Source of the DNA: Clostridia bacterium
GTDB taxonomy: Bacteria > Bacillota > Clostridia > Christensenellales > UBA1242
Assembly: GCA_023228225.1 (NCBI GenBank)
Contig: JALOBO010000055.1
Span: 1 to 9,158, forward strand
Length of the DNA: 9,158 bases
Direction of reading: 5' to 3'
The position numbers and the translations under genes are program-made. A model generated the notes under the pieces. It worked only from the letters and a program-made list of their open reading frames with translations, did not search any database and had not been told where the DNA came from. Below are positions 1 to 6,195 of this stretch, one piece after another (within the stretch, counting starts at the first letter, position 1; each line of letters starts with the position of its first letter).

Positions 1-238
1 CGGCAGCGAAGCCGATGTAGTGATACCTGAATTAGCAGCAGGGACGAACTATTTGACCGCTTTGACTGCTATGGTTTCGGAAGAAACGGGCGAGTTATAT
101 GGAATTGCCAAAACGGGTTATACGATTAGCGGATATGCTTACGACGCCGCTGGTGAAAACGCAGTTGGGGAAACCGATACTGCCGATAACTACGAGGACA
201 AGAAAATCTACATTATTTGGGAAGCGGACGAAACTTAA
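1..238 (+). CDS. C-terminal end of a probable phage head protein (partial, 5' end outside window)
   Basis: The frame is open from base 2 to the TAA at 236-238, so this is the last 78 or so residues of a longer protein; the in-frame GTG at 20 is not preceded by a convincing ribosome site and is unlikely to be the true start. The visible part is acidic and rich in Gly, Ala, Thr and Tyr, with alternating polar and hydrophobic residues suggesting beta strands, and ends KIYIIWEADET. I do not recognise the family from this fragment. It lies just upstream of connector and neck genes and is closed by its own terminator. In tailed phages that place is normally held by the major capsid protein or a decoration/head-fibre protein, so a capsid-shell role is inferred from position only. 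A separate terminator would suit a gene transcribed at a different level from the tail genes. Confidence 0.5.
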   Translation, partial: GSEADVVIPELAAGTNYLTALTAMVSEETGELYGIAKTGYTISGYAYDAAGENAVGETDTADNYEDKKIYIIWEADET

Positions 239-250
239 TCCCAACAAGTC

Positions 251-282
251 AAGGGTGGTAGCAATACTACCCTTTTCTTTTT
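251..282 (+). terminator. Rho-independent terminator after the head gene
   Basis: A 10-bp stem (251-260 with 265-274; AAGGGTGGTA pairs with TACTACCCTT with a single G-T wobble) is closed by a GCAA loop of the stable GNRA class. It is followed directly by a T-rich tract, TTCTTTTT, at 275-282. It starts 12 bases after the upstream stop codon. This is a textbook intrinsic terminator and separates the head transcription unit from the tail unit. Confidence 0.92.
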
Positions 283-316
283 GCCTATCGTATGAAATAT
301 AGCGATAATAAAGCGT

Positions 317-334
317 ATGTGGTAAAATAAGTAA
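317..334 (+). promoter_or_regulatory. Extended -10 promoter for the neck/tail operon
   Basis: The sequence ATGTGGTAAAATAAGTAA holds a -10 hexamer TAAAAT (323-328) preceded by TG one base away (320-321) and a TRTG-type -16 element. No good -35 hexamer is seen 16-18 bases upstream, which is common for extended -10 promoters. It lies between the terminator and the first tail-operon gene, about 30 bases ahead of the ATG. Seventeen of its 18 bases recur ahead of the tail-fibre gene (6150-6167), the strongest argument that it is functional. A phage-modified polymerase or activator could also recognise it; that is not visible here. Confidence 0.7.
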
Positions 335-361
335 TAGAAATAGCAAAGGGGAACAAAAACA

Positions 362-724
362 ATGGCAACTTTGGCGGATTATAAAATAACAAGTAAAGAA
401 TTGATGGAATGGGGAATTGACCCAACTAACGATAATGGCATAGATGATAGTGCTGCGGTTGTCAATAATGCTTATGAAAGTTTAATTACTTACATAATGG
501 GTTCTAATGATGATTTAGCCCACACAAAAGCGGCCATTTACGCCCATTTGATAGATGATACCAATGGCGATAGTGCGGACAAGATAGAGGGATTTAAGTG
601 GGCTCAATATCTAACTATTCACGCCTTGCTAACCACCGAAGCAAATCCAATTACCGAAGAAGTCCAATTTGCTTTAAGCGGTCGTTGCGGTTTGATTATG
701 AAAAATGGATTTCAAAAGAACTAG
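362..724 (+). CDS. Putative head-tail connector (adaptor) protein
   Basis: A 120-aa protein, acidic and predicted mostly alpha-helical: a short N-terminal segment (residues 1-20), an Asp/Asn-rich turn (21-29), then helices around 30-47, 51-66 and 74-92. No signal peptide or membrane segment is seen. The start is supported by AAAGGGG at 345-351, 10 bases before the ATG. Size, helical make-up and position as first gene of the neck block match the gp6/gp15-type adaptors (HK97 gp6, SPP1 gp15) that form a ring on the portal. I see no diagnostic motif, so the call rests on context. The stop TAG overlaps the AGG used as ribosome site for the next gene, so the two are probably translationally coupled. 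Confidence 0.45.
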   Translation: MATLADYKITSKELMEWGIDPTNDNGIDDSAAVVNNAYESLITYIMGSNDDLAHTKAAIYAHLIDDTNGDSADKIEGFKWAQYLTIHALLTTEANPITEEVQFALSGRCGLIMKNGFQKN

Positions 725-733
725 GTATTTATT

Positions 734-1081
734 ATGCGAGTAATGAACCAACATATCACAATAGATCGTAGCAAATACCTACATATTGGCAAGTGGCAAA
801 ACCCCGATAACGATATTGAGGACACCATTTACTTTTATTACAATGCCAATAAGTCGTATAAGTTAGATAGCAAGTTCGGATTTCAAAAGATGAAGATTTA
901 CTCGCAAATCGGCGTATATGGACACCACCCATTTGTAAAAGGCGATATTATTACGCTTGAAGATGGACATACTCAATTAAGGATTAGTTCTATCGACGAA
1001 GAAGTGCTACAAAAGATTAACCCACGACTTATTCAAATCCTTAAACCACGAGTTATTGAGCAAATACTTTCTTTGGAGTAA
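734..1081 (+). CDS. Putative head-closure (stopper) protein
   Basis: A 115-aa basic protein, second in the neck block. Residues 67-90 (PFVKGDIITLEDGHTQLRIS, then SIDEE) read as a small beta-barrel segment with the 'GD.i.l.dG...y/l.I..i' pattern common in head-closure proteins of the SPP1 gp16 / HK97 gp7 type, which plug the connector until the tail docks. The last 25 residues look helical (KINPRLIQILKPRVIEQIL). Two starts are possible: ATG at 734, with AGG at 723-725 eight bases upstream, or ATG at 743; the first has the better spacing. It ends 2 bases before the next gene and shares its ribosome site with it. The function is inferred from size, order and a weak motif; a minor neck protein of another kind remains possible. 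Confidence 0.42.
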   Translation: MRVMNQHITIDRSKYLHIGKWQNPDNDIEDTIYFYYNANKSYKLDSKFGFQKMKIYSQIGVYGHHPFVKGDIITLEDGHTQLRISSIDEEVLQKINPRLIQILKPRVIEQILSLE

Positions 1082-1083
1082 TT

Positions 1084-1722
1084 ATGACAACGCAAGAAAT
1101 GGCGGATTGGGTCTATAACGAGTTTATCAACCATAAATTATTGCCTTATGATACTGGAAAAAAGTGGTGGAGAAACCCCAAAAAACCGCATATGAAAGAT
1201 TTGGCTATTATCGCTAATGGATTACCTAGACAAGTCGGCGTAGATACTTACGAGTTCATAATTGGAAATGAAGAGGCCGAAAATCGAGCACCGCAATACC
1301 ACATATTAGAGGACGCCAAAATCATTAGACGCCCGAATAAAGGGACGGATAAATCTCGTGGTAGTCAAAGATTATCAAAAGGAACTCGTGATTATGGGCA
1401 AACGGTATATCGTTTAGGAACGCAAGAAAGCACCAAAGGCATATATGAAGCCATACAAGAATATCGTCAAAATATTACTAGGAATTATGCCGGAGCAAGG
1501 GACAAGGCACGAGAATATAACGAGCGGATAAAATACCATCACGAAAACAAACGAAATTATCGCTATAACGAGCATTATCTATATATCGAAGCCATACTTG
1601 GCGATGTGGTTGCTAGATTGGCTCAAATGGTAAATGGTCGATTAAAAATAACGCAAGGCGAAGAAAGTTTAGATGTATCTGGTTATCTAAACGATGAATA
1701 CTTAATCTCGCCGACGCCATAA
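1084..1722 (+). CDS. Putative neck/tail-completion protein (HK97 gp10-like) with a basic insert
   Basis: A 212-aa strongly basic protein. The N-terminal part has the layout of HK97 gp10-like proteins: a helix (1-19), the LPYDTG segment (20-25) where family members often carry 'lPyDTG.L', then strands around 38-47 and 53-61 followed by a short 'APQYHILED' segment (69-77). Residues 82-118 are polar, low in hydrophobics and rich in Lys, Arg, Gly and Ser; the chain then becomes a long charged helix, about 119-183, with many Tyr, Arg and Asn. The family joins the head neck to the tail; the C-terminal half looks longer than usual. The start is fixed by GGAG (1075-1078), five bases before the ATG and overlapping the previous stop. 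A minor capsid or scaffold-like role is an alternative. Confidence 0.4.
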   Translation: MTTQEMADWVYNEFINHKLLPYDTGKKWWRNPKKPHMKDLAIIANGLPRQVGVDTYEFIIGNEEAENRAPQYHILEDAKIIRRPNKGTDKSRGSQRLSKGTRDYGQTVYRLGTQESTKGIYEAIQEYRQNITRNYAGARDKAREYNERIKYHHENKRNYRYNEHYLYIEAILGDVVARLAQMVNGRLKITQGEESLDVSGYLNDEYLISPTP

Positions 1723-1734
1723 AGGAGCGAAACA

Positions 1735-2901
1735 ATGACAATACAATACGCAATCGACTATTTAAGGGCAATTATTGTTAATGAACTAAACGATACGGAC
1801 ATTAGCATTTTGTCTTTTTACGAGCAACTAACCGAAGCCGAAGATATAGAACGCTATGCTAAAACGGCGGTTGATCTAATTAACGAACAAAATCAAACCG
1901 AATATACCGCTATCGGCGTGTTATCAATGAACGATACCGCCGACATTATGAACTTGAATAGTGTTTATATCGTTCCTATGGCGTATAAACTAACGCTTGA
2001 TATGGCAATGGCGGATAGGGACACGGTTATTGCTAAAATACAAACAATGATAGATAGTTTGAAAGGCGTAAAAAAAGACATATCTAAATTAAGCACGGGA
2101 GCGTATGTTGTTTATACAACGCCCGTAATCAACACCACTAGCGAACTTCCAACCATTGCCGATGGCGTTCATATTGGAACGATTACTTTGTCAACTATTA
2201 AAGCCAACGCTACGGCTTACATTGCGACGCTAGATGATAGTTTTGTAATACCCGAAGCATTAACAAGTTTTTATGTATATGGCGTAGATAAAACAAGCGG
2301 AAACAAACTATATAAGTTGGCTTTTACTAAAACGGTTGAAACTTGGGCAGTTGTAGAAACGCTTATTTCAAGCGATTTTGACGATTACAAAGTAAGTATG
2401 TCGTTCTCGGCATTACAAGCACAAGAACCAATTACGCTTAATCAAGAAGAAAGAATGTGGATTAGTTTATCCGGTCAAGCGACCATCGCCGATTATAATG
2501 TTGGACTTGGCAATGATATTATCGCATTTACTATTTACGACGGAACGACCACTTATGTGGTAGAACCAACCGAAATATCAAGTGGCGTTGGTGCTGACGA
2601 TGATACTTGGCAAGAAGTAAGCACTGGTTATCCCACTAAATCTAGGGTTGTATCGTCTGGCAATAGTATTCAATATACTTTTGTCTATGATAGAAATAGT
2701 GCTTTATTAAAATCGTTTTACATTTATGGTCGTAAAAATTATTTGGCGTTGCCAGATAATACTTACACAATTACTGAATACGAATGGTCGCACGGCGTTA
2801 TGATTAAAACCGAAATCGACGCCAAGTTGGTTGATGTAAAGGTTCAAAACACCAATGGCGATATAATCACTATTTCGTGTTCATTCAAAGGAACCGCGTA
2901 A
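1735..2901 (+). CDS. Putative major tail (tube) protein with a tail-terminator-like N-terminal part
   Basis: A 388-aa protein with two regions of different character. Residues 1-118 are mixed alpha/beta: a helix at 2-18, a strand pair ending VYIVPMAYKLTLDM (77-90), then 'D.D.VIAKI..MIDSLKG' (94-111). This strand followed by helix resembles tail-terminator or tail-completion proteins. From about 125 to the end the chain is rich in beta strands, Thr, Tyr and acidic residues, ending in a run of strands (321-386), as expected of a tail-tube subunit. It lies directly after the neck genes and before the 160-aa protein and the hub. The start is fixed by AAAGGAG at 1721-1727, seven bases from the ATG. 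There is no signal peptide or membrane helix. A run of seven A falls at codons 112-114, between the two regions. It could instead be another collar or tube component; no family motif settles it. Confidence 0.42.
   Translation: MTIQYAIDYLRAIIVNELNDTDISILSFYEQLTEAEDIERYAKTAVDLINEQNQTEYTAIGVLSMNDTADIMNLNSVYIVPMAYKLTLDMAMADRDTVIAKIQTMIDSLKGVKKDISKLSTGAYVVYTTPVINTTSELPTIADGVHIGTITLSTIKANATAYIATLDDSFVIPEALTSFYVYGVDKTSGNKLYKLAFTKTVETWAVVETLISSDFDDYKVSMSFSALQAQEPITLNQEERMWISLSGQATIADYNVGLGNDIIAFTIYDGTTTYVVEPTEISSGVGADDDTWQEVSTGYPTKSRVVSSGNSIQYTFVYDRNSALLKSFYIYGRKNYLALPDNTYTITEYEWSHGVMIKTEIDAKLVDVKVQNTNGDIITISCSFKGTA
2070..2076 (+). other. A_AAA_AAA slippery heptamer at the domain junction of the tail-tube candidate
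   Basis: Seven consecutive A lie in phase xxA AAA AAA, covering Lys113-Lys114. A slip into the -1 frame would add R-H-I and end at TAA 2085-2087, giving a product of about 117 aa that contains only the terminator-like N-terminal part. No clear downstream stem-loop or upstream Shine-Dalgarno stimulator was found. Such heptamers arise by chance in AT-rich DNA, so use of the site is a hypothesis. Confidence 0.2.
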
Positions 2902-2902
2902 T

Positions 2903-3385
2903 ATGGCCGGAACAACTTATACAATCTTATTAAAAAACCAAACCGGCGATAAACTAAAAGGTTTGAATATCGACCCAAAGACGGGCGAAATATTGCCTGA
3001 AATGGGTGCTGGAACAGCCGTTTATACGGGTTCTAATGCCGGAGTTGAGCACAATCGCTATGCTCGTGCCATAAACCCAATTATTAACCGATACACTGGC
3101 GGTATGTGGGAAAAAGGTATGCGTTTGGGTCGTGCTGGTATCGGCATGGTTGATATTGCTAAAAATCAAGGGGCAAAAGCAGTTCTTGGTAGCGTTGGCT
3201 TTATCATCGTATTACAATTCGTGCTTATGGAATTGACTAAATGGTGGGAAAAAGAAAAGAAAGAAGCCAAAGAAGAAAACGAAGCCAATTACTTAAAGAT
3301 TAAGACGGGTCAAACAATACTTAATAACAATTATAGGGTTTCTAGAAACTTCTTTACGGGCAAACTTACTTATTCCAATCAATAG
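2903..3385 (+). CDS. Small tail protein with one transmembrane helix; candidate miniature tape-measure protein
   Basis: A 160-aa protein. The N-terminus forms a short strand (TTYTILLKNQTG, 4-15); residues 33-91 are Gly-rich, with basic and small residues; a single hydrophobic helix spans about 92-111 (VLGSVGFIIVLQFVLMEL); it is followed by a Trp-Trp pair and a highly charged Lys/Glu helix (112-134), then a basic tail (RVSRNFFTGKLTYSNQ, 145-160). There is no N-terminal signal peptide. It sits between the tube candidate and the hub, exactly where siphophages encode the tape measure that sets tail length and later helps DNA cross the membrane; a hydrophobic helix is typical of tape measures. As far as I recall, similar small proteins (N-terminal 'Y.I.i.NQT', central membrane helix, short polar C-terminus) occupy this place in small gut phages. 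It overlaps no gene; its start is one base past the previous stop, with AAAGGA (2887-2892) upstream. A holin-like or other membrane role is less likely by context. Confidence 0.45.
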   Translation: MAGTTYTILLKNQTGDKLKGLNIDPKTGEILPEMGAGTAVYTGSNAGVEHNRYARAINPIINRYTGGMWEKGMRLGRAGIGMVDIAKNQGAKAVLGSVGFIIVLQFVLMELTKWWEKEKKEAKEENEANYLKIKTGQTILNNNYRVSRNFFTGKLTYSNQ

Positions 3386-3393
3386 GGGAATAT

Positions 3394-6135
3394 ATGAATA
3401 GCATTACCATTTACGATAAAATAGCCGAAACATCGCTTGGAACCTTTGCTTGTTCACATACTTATTCGTATGCTGACAATCTAAATGAAGCACCAAGCGG
3501 AATAAAGTTAAAGATGTATAATGGGCAACGAGCACCTTACGATGTTAATAGCATTGTTTATCACGATGATACGGCGTCGTGGTTCGTTATTAAAAGCGAT
3601 AAGACGGAAGCCAAGTTATCGGGCGGAACGGTTGTTTACGACCACGAATTACAACTTTCCGAAATGTTTGAGTGGTTTAATTATAAGCATTTACCAACTT
3701 GTGCTTTTAGTGCTAATCGCTATACGATTGACGAGATGTTTGATAGATTATTCCATATAGCGGGATTAACCATTACGCTTGAATACCCAACATTTATTGA
3801 TGAAACGCAATTAAACAAGTTTTTCTCATTTGAAAACTTTACGGTGGCAAGTGCGGTAAAGGCAATCGCAAAATCGCTTAATGCTATTCCTAAATTAAGA
3901 TTTAATTCGGGAACAAAGATTTTGTATTTTGTGTCTAGGAATGGAAACGATAGCACTATTCTAAATGGGCTTGATACCCAATTCCCGGCATTATTTGAGC
4001 AAAGCGAAAGCACCGACGAGCAGTTTTTAACTAGAACAATTACCAACGCTAGTAATGTTAAATCTAAAACATTGGTTTATGCCCCAAAAAGCGGCGGTTT
4101 TAGAAATGTAAGCGATAGTGCCACTTATGACGCCGATAGTTCCTATGTTCAATTACCAAGCAAGATAAGCGACATCGAACAAATTAACTTATTGCCAAAA
4201 ATACAAATACAATTATTTTATAGCGGAACAATGACAAGCACGGTCTTATATACGGGTTATTATTTAGTGCCAGAACAACTACGAGCCATCATCAAATCGT
4301 TTAGCGGTTCATTCACGATATTGTCTAGCGGAGATATAGACGCTATGACTATGCCGACCGTAAATACGCTTTTTGGCTTTAATAAATCGGATAATTATGG
4401 CGACACGCCGTATGGTTTCTTTGGTGGTCTTTACACGATTAGAACCGAATTAGAATATAAGGCAACGCAATCTGACGATGGACAAGATAGAATTGCTTAT
4501 TTTACGATCGGTAATGAAAAAATGTATTTGCCATCTTTGATAAGAGATGGCGTAGGTCATTCGGGGGCAAGTGAAATAAATGTAGAAGATTATGAGTTAA
4601 TTAAGGAAACAAGCGGGGAGTTTTACGAGGCAATTTATATTGTTCCACAATACGCTAGTTCTGGATTTTTTAATTCAAAATTACCAATGACGGAGTTGTT
4701 GATACAAGTTGGTTATTACCCAACAAGCGATATTAAAGTTTCGTATGATAATGACGACGACGCCCAAGATGAACGCTTTTATAACCAATCGGGGAAACTT
4801 ATTGATAGCACATCACTTACTAAACTAATTACTTCTTATGTAAATGAAAGTGCTAATTACACAATCACTAGACAAGCAAAATATACGGCGTTTTCTAGCA
4901 TATTGCCGTTAGGTCAAGTGATTAAAGATAATAATATATTTTATGTCATTACCCAAAGATCGATTGATATGGCGAAAGGCCATTACTCGGTTATCTATGG
5001 TTTGTCAATCAATCGCATTGCTCGTAGCGAAAACATAACCGCCGATAATACGATTACCACCTATTCAGTTCCGCAAGACGATTTTGTATATAGGGAACAT
5101 CTTTATAAAGATTATATTGAGTTTGGTCTTGATAGTTCCGAAATACATAACGAAACGCCATATATGCCATTAACTAAATTATTGACATTTGGAATTGATA
5201 GCACTTATGGCGAAAGCGGAACATACGCAGGTGCTTTGTTTGATTTTACTTGCTTGGTAAAAAGTGCTTGGGGTTTAGGAATTGGAGAACAAGCGTATTA
5301 TGTTTTGTCGCCATCTATTTTCGATCTAACCAAATCAAAGTATATGAAAGTTGCTCACGATAGCAATTATATTATTGGTTTAAGACAAGAGGCGGCAAGT
5401 GGCGATGTTATAGCACAAACACCAATTCGTTATTGCGATAGTTATGCCGAAACGGGCGAAATGCGGTTTGTATTCCTAGATGAAACGGAACTCATGGGCG
5501 CTGTTGATTTCTATAATGGCGATTATGGAGAAGATGATCCGATTGTTCCTTTTACCGATTTAACCAATGTAAATGATGAGTTCTTTGATGTGGCGGTATT
5601 GGCGGCGGTTTGGGACGATGGCGGAACACCAACCGCAAAAGACACTTATTATTCTATGGATATAAGAGATACTTCTTACGATAAAGATGGATTGGAAATA
5701 CCTTGCGTCGGTTATCAAGTTCAATTAAACGATAATACCGATAGATATGGTCGTATTGTGATTGCCGATGATTTCTTTGCTTTCTTTAATAACCCAGACG
5801 GATTGATTGAATATACTTATGTCGGTAGCACGACTAGATTTACTAATGAAAACGCTAATCAATTATTTAGTGTTGGTTATTTATCTACCAAAAAAGCGGA
5901 TATTATTTATTCATCAATGCCGTCTAATGGTTTTGTTATTACATTATGGCTTTATTATAGCGGTTCTTGGATACACAATCCCGCAACCCTATTAAATACT
6001 AATATTGGTTTTTACGCTTATTATAAAGACGAAAGCGATGTAGTTCATAGTAAGTTCTTATTTGCCATAAATGATTTTACATTGCCAAGTATCACTTATA
6101 CCTTTAAGTTATTAGTCAATAATTGGAAAATATGA
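3394..6135 (+). CDS. Baseplate/tail hub protein (Tal-like N-terminal region)
   Basis: A 913-aa protein with AGGGGA (3384-3389) four bases before the ATG. The first 180 residues match the general layout of siphophage hub proteins (Tal / gp27-like): strands at 1-70 covering the 'PYDVNSIVYHDDTASWFVI' segment, then 'YDHELQLSEMFEWFNYKHLP' (82-101), equivalent to the 'Y.hel.L.E..k.le...lp' signature, then 'TIDEMFDRLFHIAGL' and 'FSFENFTVASAVKAIAKSLN' (144-163), which recalls the helix after the first hub domain. Such hubs close the tip of the tail tube, carry the fibres and open on contact with the host. The remaining residues (about 370-913) are beta-rich and acidic with many Tyr and Asp, and I recognise no lysozyme, peptidase or carbohydrate-binding motif. 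No membrane segment or signal is seen. It ends 60 bases before the fibre gene, the only sizeable gap in the tail unit. No separate distal-tail gene precedes it. Confidence 0.72.
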   Translation: MNSITIYDKIAETSLGTFACSHTYSYADNLNEAPSGIKLKMYNGQRAPYDVNSIVYHDDTASWFVIKSDKTEAKLSGGTVVYDHELQLSEMFEWFNYKHLPTCAFSANRYTIDEMFDRLFHIAGLTITLEYPTFIDETQLNKFFSFENFTVASAVKAIAKSLNAIPKLRFNSGTKILYFVSRNGNDSTILNGLDTQFPALFEQSESTDEQFLTRTITNASNVKSKTLVYAPKSGGFRNVSDSATYDADSSYVQLPSKISDIEQINLLPKIQIQLFYSGTMTSTVLYTGYYLVPEQLRAIIKSFSGSFTILSSGDIDAMTMPTVNTLFGFNKSDNYGDTPYGFFGGLYTIRTELEYKATQSDDGQDRIAYFTIGNEKMYLPSLIRDGVGHSGASEINVEDYELIKETSGEFYEAIYIVPQYASSGFFNSKLPMTELLIQVGYYPTSDIKVSYDNDDDAQDERFYNQSGKLIDSTSLTKLITSYVNESANYTITRQAKYTAFSSILPLGQVIKDNNIFYVITQRSIDMAKGHYSVIYGLSINRIARSENITADNTITTYSVPQDDFVYREHLYKDYIEFGLDSSEIHNETPYMPLTKLLTFGIDSTYGESGTYAGALFDFTCLVKSAWGLGIGEQAYYVLSPSIFDLTKSKYMKVAHDSNYIIGLRQEAASGDVIAQTPIRYCDSYAETGEMRFVFLDETELMGAVDFYNGDYGEDDPIVPFTDLTNVNDEFFDVAVLAAVWDDGGTPTAKDTYYSMDIRDTSYDKDGLEIPCVGYQVQLNDNTDRYGRIVIADDFFAFFNNPDGLIEYTYVGSTTRFTNENANQLFSVGYLSTKKADIIYSSMPSNGFVITLWLYYSGSWIHNPATLLNTNIGFYAYYKDESDVVHSKFLFAINDFTLPSITYTFKLLVNNWKI

Positions 6136-6149
6136 TATTGATTAAGAAA

Positions 6150-6167
6150 ATGTGCTAAAATAAGTAA
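6150..6167 (+). promoter_or_regulatory. Extended -10 promoter for the tail-fibre gene
   Basis: ATGTGCTAAAATAAGTAA contains TG-C-TAAAAT (-10 hexamer at 6156-6161, TG at 6153-6154) and a TRTG-type upstream element. It differs from the copy at 317-334 by one base, the spacer base between TG and the hexamer. The first few bases after the hub stop codon give no convincing -35 hexamer. No terminator hairpin lies in the 60-base gap (6136-6195), so the fibre gene is probably transcribed both by read-through from the tail operon and from this promoter. Confidence 0.68.
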
Positions 6168-6195
6168 GAACTAAAAAAACAAGGCAGGTAAATAT

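Noticed and set aside
99..302. Plus-strand frame overlapping the end of the first gene
   Set aside because: It is in another frame of the head gene and translates through the terminator hairpin; no ribosome site is seen.
95..346. Minus-strand frame across the head-gene end and terminator
   Set aside because: It runs antisense through a coding region and the terminator hairpin, has no ribosome site and no protein-like composition.
709..891. Shared GGATTTCAAAAGA word at about 709 and 879
   Set aside because: A 13-base match in two adjacent genes in different contexts; both encode GFQK, but flanks do not match and nothing suggests a functional repeat.
1158..1164. A_AAA_AAG slippery heptamer in the neck protein candidate
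   Set aside because: A -1 slip gives about 45 residues ending inside the first domain, with no sensible product; chance occurrence in AT-rich coding DNA.
2932..2938. A_AAA_AAC heptamer near the start of the 160-aa protein
   Set aside because: A -1 slip would stop after a handful of codons and make a peptide under 20 residues, so no role is plausible.
6133..6174. TGA stop of the hub gene read as Trp (recoding)
   Set aside because: All long frames use TGG for Trp and contain no in-frame TGA; read-through would add only a short tail ending at TAA 6172, through the promoter.
6136..6195. Possible terminator between hub and fibre genes
   Set aside because: The gap is A-rich but has no inverted repeat followed by a T tract.
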